Shown here piece after piece: positions 58,180 to 64,000 of a stretch of 64,000 nt of DNA. The notes beneath the pieces are model-generated. The model was not told the origin of the DNA. It saw only the letters and a list, made by a program, of their open reading frames with translations, and searched no databases. Positions within the stretch are counted from its first letter, which is position 1, and each line of letters opens with the position of its first letter. The DNA is from Azospirillum humicireducens. GTDB lineage: Bacteria; Pseudomonadota; Alphaproteobacteria; Azospirillales; Azospirillaceae. The translations under genes and the position numbers were made by a program. The stretch lies in NCBI RefSeq assembly GCF_001639105.2, contig NZ_CP015285.1, positions 674,501 through 738,500 on the forward strand, read 5' to 3'.

Positions 58180-58770
58180 ATGATCCGCCTGCTCGGCAGC
58201 GGCCTCATCAGCCCGCCCGCGATCCGGCTCGACGGGCTGCACTGCTACATCCGGCCGCCGCTGCCACGCGACTGGCGCGAATGGGCCGACCTCCGCGCCG
58301 CCTCGCGCGCCTTCCTGACCCCCTGGGAGCCGACATGGCCGGCAGACGCCCTGACGCGAGCGGCCTTCGCCCGGCGGCTGCGGCGGCAGGCCCAGGAGTG
58401 GCGGGACGATCTCGGCTACAGCTTCCTGATCTTCGACCGGGGAACCGATGCCCTGGTCGGCGGGCTGGGTCTGACCAACATCCGGCGCGGCGTGGCCCAG
58501 ATGGGGACGCTCGGCTATTGGGCCGGCCAACCCTATGCCCGCAACGGTTATGTGTCTGGCGGCACCCGGCTGGTCCTGGAGTTCGCCTTCGGCCAGCTCG
58601 GCCTGCACCGGGTCGAGGCCGCCTGCCTGCCGACCAACCTGCCGAGCCGCGGCCTGCTGGAAAAGGTCGGCTTCAGCCACGAAGGCTATGCCCGCGGCTA
58701 TCTGCGCATCGACGGCGCATGGCGCGACCATGTCCTCTACGCCATCCTGCGCGAGGAATGGAAGGGCTGA
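58180..58770 (+). CDS. GNAT acetyltransferase, RimJ/RimL-like
   Basis: This 196-residue GNAT-fold protein contains FLTPWEPTWPADAL and the acetyl-CoA-binding segment GYWAGQPYARNGYVSGGTRLVLEFAF followed by LHRVEAACLPTNLPSRGLLEKVGF (in part), the RimJ pattern. RimJ acetylates the N-terminus of ribosomal protein S5, and relatives act on other amino groups. It is separated from the M16 peptidase by a MITE-like element and converges on the MotB-like gene. Confidence 0.85.
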   Translation: MIRLLGSGLISPPAIRLDGLHCYIRPPLPRDWREWADLRAASRAFLTPWEPTWPADALTRAAFARRLRRQAQEWRDDLGYSFLIFDRGTDALVGGLGLTNIRRGVAQMGTLGYWAGQPYARNGYVSGGTRLVLEFAFGQLGLHRVEAACLPTNLPSRGLLEKVGFSHEGYARGYLRIDGAWRDHVLYAILREEWKG

Positions 58771-58782
58771 GCCCTCCGGTCC

Positions 58783-60177
58783 CTATCGCTGGTCCAGCTT
58801 GATCTCGATCCGCCGGTTCTTCGCCAGCGCCTCGTCCGAGGTGCCGGGTTCGATGGGCTGGAACTCGCCGAAAGCGGCGGCGGCCAGCCGTTCGGGCGGG
58901 ATGCCCTGGTCGACCAGGAACTTCACCACCGACAGAGCGCGTGCCGAAGACAGTTCCCAGTTGGAGGCGAACTGGAATCGCACCGGCTTGATGTCGGTAT
59001 GGCCGTCCACCCGCAGGACCCAGTTGATGTCGGATGGGATCGCCTTGCCGATCTCGATCAGGGTGCGGGCGAGATCGGCCAGCCGCTGCTTCCCGGCCTC
59101 TTCCAAGGTTGCCGAGCCCGACGGGAACAGCAGTTCCGACTGGAAGACGAAACGGTCGCCGACGATCCGCACGTCCGGCCGGTTGCCCAGCGCCTCGCGG
59201 ACCCGGCCGAAGAACTCGGACCGATAGCGGGCGAGGTCCTGCACCTTGGCGGCGAGTGCCTGATTGAGCCGGGCGCCCAGTTCCGCGATCTGAACCTTCT
59301 GCTCGGCCGAGGCCTTCTCAGACACCTCCAGTGCCGCCCCGATGCGCGCCAGCTGTTCGCGGAGCGCTAGAAGCTGCTGGTTCAGCAGGTCGATCTGCTG
59401 CTTGCTTCGCGTGCCCTCGGCCTGCTCGCCGGTCAGCGAGGCCATCAGGTCGCGGATGCGGATGTCGCGCTGCTCCAAATCTTTTTGGGCCTGGGTGCGG
59501 CTGTCGGTCAGCTGCGACTCGAGCGACTTCAGCCGGATGTCGCGCTGGTCGATCTCCTTCTGCGCCAGCATCGTCTTCTCGGCGGCGGAGGCAAGTTCCG
59601 ACTCCAGCGCCTTCGCCCGGTCGCGGGTGGTGCCGAGTTCCGCCAGCAGGGACTGACGCTGCTGTTCGGTCAGCTTGGCGGCGGCAGCGGCGGAGGCCAG
59701 CTCGCCTTCCAGCTTTTGCCGCGTCTCGCGCAGAGCCTTGATGTCGGCCTGCAGGCTGAGGATTTCCCTTAGCTTGAGGTCAAGGGAGTCGCGGTCGACA
59801 CGGACGTTGCGCTGCAGCTCCTCCAGAGTGCGGGCGGTGCGGTCGCGGTCCTCCTGCAACTGGCTCAGCGATAGGGTCATGTCGTCGCGCGCGGTGACTG
59901 AGGTCTGCAGCTCGGTCGACAGTTGGGTGATGTTGACGCGGAGATCGGCGTTCGCCTCCCGCTCCATCGCCAGCAGGTCGTTCATCTCCGCGATTTTGCG
60001 GTTGAGGACCGTCAATTGCTCGTCACGGCCGGTCAGGGCGGTGGCGAGATAGAACTGGGTGACGATGAAGACCATCAGCAGGAAGATGACGACCATCACC
60101 AAAGACGACAGGGCGTCGACCCAGCCCGGCCAGGCGCTGGCGTCGCGATGGCCGTTGCGGCGGCTGATGCTGGCCAT
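58783..60177 (-). CDS. MotB-like protein with long coiled coil and OmpA-type peptidoglycan-binding domain
   Basis: The 464-residue inner-membrane protein has one membrane helix (about 20-43) preceded by WPGWVDALSS, with D21 placed like the proton-carrying Asp of MotB. About 280 residues of heptad-like coiled coil follow (60-330), with repeats such as QRDIRLKSLES and QRDIRIRDL. The C-terminal domain (about 335-464) is OmpA/MotB-like with VDGHTD, NWELSSARA and KNRRIEIKL for peptidoglycan binding. It is separated from the MotA/TolQ-like gene by 36 bp. It is probably the stator-like partner of that protein, but the coiled coil is far longer than in MotB. Confidence 0.87.
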   Translation of the reverse strand: MASISRRNGHRDASAWPGWVDALSSLVMVVIFLLMVFIVTQFYLATALTGRDEQLTVLNRKIAEMNDLLAMEREANADLRVNITQLSTELQTSVTARDDMTLSLSQLQEDRDRTARTLEELQRNVRVDRDSLDLKLREILSLQADIKALRETRQKLEGELASAAAAAKLTEQQRQSLLAELGTTRDRAKALESELASAAEKTMLAQKEIDQRDIRLKSLESQLTDSRTQAQKDLEQRDIRIRDLMASLTGEQAEGTRSKQQIDLLNQQLLALREQLARIGAALEVSEKASAEQKVQIAELGARLNQALAAKVQDLARYRSEFFGRVREALGNRPDVRIVGDRFVFQSELLFPSGSATLEEAGKQRLADLARTLIEIGKAIPSDINWVLRVDGHTDIKPVRFQFASNWELSSARALSVVKFLVDQGIPPERLAAAAFGEFQPIEPGTSDEALAKNRRIEIKLDQR

Positions 60178-60213
60178 GAGGGCTCCCGGCGTTGGGCTTC
60201 GGTGTTTTCGACG

Positions 60214-61407
60214 TCAGCGCTGCTGCTGGTCGGCTTCTTCGGCCAATGCGGCGATGGTGCGGGCCAGCAGCTTGATCTCGCTGCGGATCTCCTGCACCGC
60301 CTGGACACGGCCGTTGGAAGACTCCTCGACGATGCGGGCGAGATAGATGTCCATGTTGCGCAGATGCTGGCGCGAGGCGTCGTCGAAGCCGCCGCCCGCG
60401 GTCTCCGCCAGCCGATCGAGCAGGCTCCTCACCTCCAGCTGGTTCTCGCCCAGCCGCAGGAGAAGCTGCTGTTCGGCCCGCATATGGTCGGTGAGGCTCG
60501 ACAGCCGCTCGGTCAGCGCCATCAGGTTGGCGTTGGCGGCGCGCCGGCCTTCCTCGGCGGTGGCGACGGTGCGCTGAAGGGAGTCGAGATTCTCCGCGGT
60601 CTGCTCCAGCAGGGCGGTCAGGTAGGCGGAGGCGGCATGATCGCCCGACTCGAGTCCGCCGGCCGCGCCGCTCGACAGCCGGGTGGCGCTCGACAGCCAG
60701 TCCTCCAGGTCCTGGAAGAAGCGGTTGTGGGCCTGGCTGGCCTGGAGTTCCAGGAAACCCAGCACCAGCGACCCGGCAAGGCCGAACAGCGAGGAGGAGA
60801 AGGCCGTTCCCATGCCGACCAGCGGCGCTTCCAGCCCCTGCTGCAGATGGGAGAACATGGTGCCGACGTCGCCGCCCTGCACCGACAGGCTGCCGATGAC
60901 GCCGCCCACCGACTGAACTGTGTGAAGCAGGCCCCAGAAGGTGCCGAGCAGGCCGAGGAAGATCAGCAGGCCGATCAGGTAGCGCGACAGCTCCCGCGAT
61001 TCGTCCAGCCGCGAGGCGATGCCGTCCAGCAGCGAGCGCATCGAGAGCGCCGACAGGGTCAGCCGGCCGCGCCGCTCCCCCAGCATGCGGGCCATCGGGG
61101 CCAGCAGCACCGGTTCCTGCAGCGAGGCGGGGGCGACGCCGCTCTGATACTGCTCAAGCCACGCCACTTCGGGGCGCAGCATCAGGACCTGACGGAAGAT
61201 GAAGGCGATGCCGGCCAGCAGCGTCGCCAGGATGACGCCGTTCAACGGCGCATTGTTCAGGAAGGCGGCGCGCAAGGCCGGGAACAGCAGTCCGCACACG
61301 GCACCGACCACCACCAGGAACAGGATCATCCGGGTCAGGAACCGCTCCGGGCGTGTCATGAGGGAGGATACCTCCAGCGGTCGGGTCGTCGGGGTCGTGG
61401 CGGTCAT
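60214..61407 (-). CDS. MotA/TolQ/ExbB-like ion-channel protein with coiled-coil tail
   Basis: The 397-residue protein has four predicted membrane helices (about 28-50, 60-80, 142-165, 195-220). The third and fourth carry the MotA/TolQ-type patterns LGLLGTFWGLLHTV and GMGTAFSSSLFGLAGSLVLGFLE. About 170 C-terminal residues form cytoplasmic helices with coiled-coil character. Such proteins pair with a MotB/TolR/ExbD partner to turn ion flow into force. The next gene encodes that partner; the gene before encodes an exported OmpA-like protein. It is not flanked by flagellar or tonB/tol genes, so the task is unknown. Confidence 0.85.
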   Translation of the reverse strand: MTATTPTTRPLEVSSLMTRPERFLTRMILFLVVVGAVCGLLFPALRAAFLNNAPLNGVILATLLAGIAFIFRQVLMLRPEVAWLEQYQSGVAPASLQEPVLLAPMARMLGERRGRLTLSALSMRSLLDGIASRLDESRELSRYLIGLLIFLGLLGTFWGLLHTVQSVGGVIGSLSVQGGDVGTMFSHLQQGLEAPLVGMGTAFSSSLFGLAGSLVLGFLELQASQAHNRFFQDLEDWLSSATRLSSGAAGGLESGDHAASAYLTALLEQTAENLDSLQRTVATAEEGRRAANANLMALTERLSSLTDHMRAEQQLLLRLGENQLEVRSLLDRLAETAGGGFDDASRQHLRNMDIYLARIVEESSNGRVQAVQEIRSEIKLLARTIAALAEEADQQQR

Positions 61408-61467
61408 GATGCTCCGAAGGGGTGTTCCGATCAGACCTTGCCCAGGGATGGGCCCACGGGCGGAGCG

Positions 61468-62262
61468 CTATTCGTTCAAGAAGACAACATCGATGCGATC
61501 CGGCGTTCCGCCTGCTTCGTCGAGACCCAGCGCACGGACATCGACCCGGCTGCTGCGGATGCCGAAGGCGGTCAGCCGCTCGCGCAGGGCCAGAGCGCGG
61601 GCGAGTGACCGCTGCCGGGCCTCTCGCGCCGTGTCGGCGGTGCCGCTGGCGTAGGAGCGCAACTGCAAGCGGGCGGTGTCGCTGGCGCGCAGCCGTTCGA
61701 CGATCCTGTCGACGGTGGCGTCGGCGGTATCCGGCAGATTGGTGACGTCGGCCGGGAACACAAGGCTCAAAACGCCCGAAGGGGGCAGACTCGCCTCAGG
61801 GGGTGCCGCTTCGGAGGGAGGGGGCAGGGCCGCAGTGTCGGTCCGCGGGGCAGCCGGCGGCACGGTCGGTGCGGGCGCGGCGGTGACGGCAGGGGCGGAC
61901 GGAGCCGCCGGCCGATTGGCGACCGGCTGGGCCGGACCCTCGGTCATCTCCGGCGGGGGAGGCGCTTCCAACGGTTGCGGCAGTACAAGGCGCGGTGGCG
62001 CCTTGACGGCCGGCGGTGTGCGCAGGTTCGGGTGCGGCGGCACCGACAGCGGAACCGCATTTTCAAGTGTCAGGCCGGCGGCTGTCCGAAGATCGGCCGG
62101 AGCCGCCGCCGACAGAGCGGCAGGATGCAGCGCCCAGGCCGCGCACAGCGCGGCGGCGATGGCACGGTGTCTGCGGTCGGCGTGTCCCCAGCGGCCCAAA
62201 ACGATGCGTCCCGTTAAACCCTTGTCGTGCAAACCATAGCCTATCGATCGCACCAGCCACAA
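61468..62262 (-). CDS. Exported proline-rich protein with OmpA-like C-terminal domain
   Basis: The product (up to 264 residues) has a signal-peptide-like segment (RRHRAIAAALCAAWALHPAALS, about 29-50), a Pro/Ala-rich linker (about 65-155) suited to span the periplasm, and a C-terminal OmpA-like domain (about 160-264: FPADVTNLPDTADATVDRIVERL ... QRSLARALALRERLTAFGI). The start is uncertain: the frame opens with TTG at 62262, and an alternative TTG at 62199 would put the signal peptide at the N-terminus. It leads the MotA-like/MotB-like pair (60-bp gap), so it may be a periplasmic or outer-membrane part of the same machine. Confidence 0.75.
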   Translation of the reverse strand: MWLVRSIGYGLHDKGLTGRIVLGRWGHADRRHRAIAAALCAAWALHPAALSAAAPADLRTAAGLTLENAVPLSVPPHPNLRTPPAVKAPPRLVLPQPLEAPPPPEMTEGPAQPVANRPAAPSAPAVTAAPAPTVPPAAPRTDTAALPPPSEAAPPEASLPPSGVLSLVFPADVTNLPDTADATVDRIVERLRASDTARLQLRSYASGTADTAREARQRSLARALALRERLTAFGIRSSRVDVRALGLDEAGGTPDRIDVVFLNE

Positions 62263-62322
62263 CCGCTCATCCGTCCCGCCCCGGTGTGGGGCAGGGCGGG
62301 CGGATCGGTGCGGAAGCGGTGC

Positions 62323-63120
62323 TCAGCCCTTGGCGGACTTCAGCAGGCGGGCGACCGGGACCTGGAGGTGGCTGTTGGCGGCGAGAACGTTGCCGGTGAA
62401 GACGGGATTGCGGCCACCCTCGATCTCGCCGACGAAACCGCCGGCTTCGGTGACCATCAGCACGCCGGCCGCGCAGTCCCACGGAGACAGCCCGCGTTCC
62501 CAATAGGCGTCGAATCGGCCGGCGGCGGTGTAGGCGAGGTCGAGCGAGGCGGCGCCGAAGCGGCGGATGCCCGCGACCTCCTTCATCACCGCTTCCTGTT
62601 CCTTCAGGAAGGTGGCGTGGTCGCCGCGGCCCTTGAAGGGGATGCCGGTGGCGATCACGCAATCTTCCAGCCGGCGGCGTTCGGAGACACGCAGGCGGGT
62701 GTGATTGACGAAGGCGCCGGCCCCCTTCTCGGCCCAGAACAGCTGGTCGCCGATGGGGGCGTAGATGACGCCGGCGACGATCTCGCCATTCCGCTCGGCA
62801 GCGATGGAGATCGCCCAGTGCGGCAGGCCGTGCAGGAAGTTGGTGGTGCCGTCGAGCGGGTCGACGATCCAGCGCGCCTCGGCGTCGCTGCCCTTGGACG
62901 CGCCGCTCTCCTCCATCAGGAAGCCGAATTCGGGACGCGCCTTCTGCAGTTCCTCGCGCAGGGTGCGTTCGGCCTTCAGGTCGGCGGCGGACACGAAGTC
63001 GGCCGGCCCCTTGCGCGACACCTGGAGGTGTTCGACCTCGCCGAAGTCGCGGACGAGACCCCGGGCGGCCTTTTCGGCGGCGCGGACCATGACGTTGATG
63101 AGAGCGGAGCGGGTGGCCAT
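62323..63120 (-). CDS. suhB: Inositol monophosphatase family protein (SuhB-like)
   Basis: The 265-residue Mg-dependent phosphatase has the family metal site: MEESG (about residue 68), WIVDPLDGTTNF (about 84-95) and WDCAAGVLMVTEAGG (about 208-222). Such enzymes hydrolyse inositol phosphate and, as SuhB, take part in rRNA transcription and ribosome biogenesis. It lies 97 bp after efp and 60 bp before the OmpA-like gene, all on the minus strand. Its substrate in this organism is uncertain. Confidence 0.92.
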   Translation of the reverse strand: MATRSALINVMVRAAEKAARGLVRDFGEVEHLQVSRKGPADFVSAADLKAERTLREELQKARPEFGFLMEESGASKGSDAEARWIVDPLDGTTNFLHGLPHWAISIAAERNGEIVAGVIYAPIGDQLFWAEKGAGAFVNHTRLRVSERRRLEDCVIATGIPFKGRGDHATFLKEQEAVMKEVAGIRRFGAASLDLAYTAAGRFDAYWERGLSPWDCAAGVLMVTEAGGFVGEIEGGRNPVFTGNVLAANSHLQVPVARLLKSAKG

Positions 63121-63217
63121 GGGTGTTGGTGTACCGTTTTATGCAGGAACCAGAAAACAATACACCGGCCTCCGCGCTTGGCGAAGACCGGTGATGGCAG
63201 GACGGACCTGGGAAGGA

Positions 63218-63784
63218 TCAGTCCTTCGCGCGCTCGACATACTCGCCGGTGGCGGTGTCGACGACGACGCGGGTCCCGGCCTCGATGTGCGGCGGAACCA
63301 GGATCGACACGCCGTTTTCCAGCTTGGCCGGCTTGTAGGAGGAAGAGGCCGTCTGGCCCTTCACCACCGGGTCGGATTCGGTGATCAGCAGCGTGACCTT
63401 GCCGGGGATCTCGACACCCAGCGGCGAGCCTTCGTGGCTCTGCACCGTGACTTCCATGCCGTCCTGCAGGAAGACGGCCGGCTCGCCGATGATGTCGCGC
63501 GGAATGGCGACCTGCTCGAAGCTCTCCTTGTCCATGAAGGTGAAGCTGTCACCTTCGGCAAAGAGGAAGGTCATCTCATGCTCGTCCAGGCGAGCGCGCT
63601 CAACGGTCTCCTGGGTGCGGAACCGCTCGATCGACTTGTTGCCGGTACGAACGTCCTTCATTTCCAGCTGGATGAAGGCGCCGCCCTTGCCGGGCTGCAC
63701 GATGGCGGTTTTGGTGATGACCCAGAGCTTACCGTTGTGCTCCAGCACATGGCCGGGGCGCATCGTGTTGGCATTGACCTTCAT
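63218..63784 (-). CDS. efp: Elongation factor P
   Basis: The 188-residue factor rescues ribosomes stalled at polyproline. KOW and two OB domains are present. The modified lysine is K33 in QPGKGGAF, so it is likely beta-lysylated by EpmAB. The C-terminal signature PPHIEAGTRVVVDTATGEYVERAKD (in part) is typical. It is the first gene of the minus-strand run that continues through the phosphatase and the three envelope genes; note that the downstream OmpA-like protein is very proline-rich. Confidence 0.97.
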   Translation of the reverse strand: MKVNANTMRPGHVLEHNGKLWVITKTAIVQPGKGGAFIQLEMKDVRTGNKSIERFRTQETVERARLDEHEMTFLFAEGDSFTFMDKESFEQVAIPRDIIGEPAVFLQDGMEVTVQSHEGSPLGVEIPGKVTLLITESDPVVKGQTASSSYKPAKLENGVSILVPPHIEAGTRVVVDTATGEYVERAKD

Positions 63785-64000
63785 GGCGTACTCGTGAATT
63801 CCAGAATCAGGGCGGCGCGGACCCTACCAGCTTGACCGCCCATAGGCAACGGCGCGGAACGGTAACGGCGTGCGATCCGGGCCGTCTGCGTGCGATTCTT
63901 TGCCGTCCGGGGGCAAATCGCGCCTTGGATTTAGAATCGCTCCAGCAATGAGACGTTTGAAACATCCGCCCGGCCTCCGTTCACCGTTCCATCCGCAGCG

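Noticed and set aside
58783..61407. Zorya anti-phage system (ZorAB)
   Set aside because: The MotA-like/MotB-like pair has a similar layout, but no ZorC, ZorD or ZorE effector is adjacent. The neighbours are efp, suhB and an OmpA-like gene, so a housekeeping envelope role is more likely.

Overview
The window is a gene-dense, high-GC chromosomal segment from an alphaproteobacterium. The best guess is a Rhodospirillales member close to Azospirillum, based on strong C/G third positions, an acoXABC cluster with a -24/-12 promoter, a CysNC fusion, a SahR-type methionine regulator and a DctSR/DctPQM C4-dicarboxylate system. No rRNA, CRISPR array, prophage, transposase or origin was found; one tRNA (Glu, anticodon TTC) is present.

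Layout. 1-4093 (minus): acetoin cleavage genes acoX-acoA-acoB-acoC, with acoC cut by the window edge and a consensus sigma54 promoter upstream of acoX. 4556-5959: FAD-linked D-lactate/glycolate-type dehydrogenase. 6026-7443: an unrecognised Cys-rich protein next to an unusually AT-rich stretch. 7444-10132: small exported protein, YaiI-family protein and the ABC-F factor EttA. 10213-12020 (minus): a stress-protein operon (small membrane protein plus two YsnF/DUF2382 proteins) with a likely EcfG promoter. 12165-13661: pentapeptide-repeat/PilZ fusion. 13860-15400: MlaC-like and MlaA-like envelope lipid-transport proteins. 15856-21418: sahR-metF-metH. 21486-22721: MNT nucleotidyltransferase, HEPN protein and thioesterase. 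22753-24406: exported pentapeptide protein and a diguanylate cyclase. 24465-27128: nitronate monooxygenase and an MFS transporter.

27202-34043 is a divergent sulfate-assimilation region: cysH-cysD-cysNC on the minus strand and a siroheme synthase domain protein, DUF2849, sulfite reductase and DUF934 on the plus strand. The shared regulatory gap carries two similar dyads. 34319-39392: patatin-like protein, DUF882 peptidase and a third pentapeptide protein. 39442-47258: two histidine kinases and a FixJ-type regulator (DctS, DctR and an extra kinase) divergent from the TRAP transporter dctPQM. 47431-52739: molybdopterin oxidoreductase, recJ, tRNA-Glu and dusA. 52784-54886: chemoreceptor. 55318-58770: thrC, M16 processing peptidase and a RimJ-like acetyltransferase.

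The right end (58783-63784, minus) reads efp, inositol monophosphatase, then three envelope genes: an exported proline-rich OmpA-like protein, a MotA/TolQ/ExbB-like channel protein and a MotB-like protein with a long coiled coil and a peptidoglycan-binding domain. This putative ion-driven envelope machine is the best candidate for an undescribed system. Other points of interest are the pentapeptide-PilZ fusion, two 88-bp REP-like elements placed inside operons, a 149-bp MITE-like element, and a hairpin that covers the ribosome binding site of the MNT gene.
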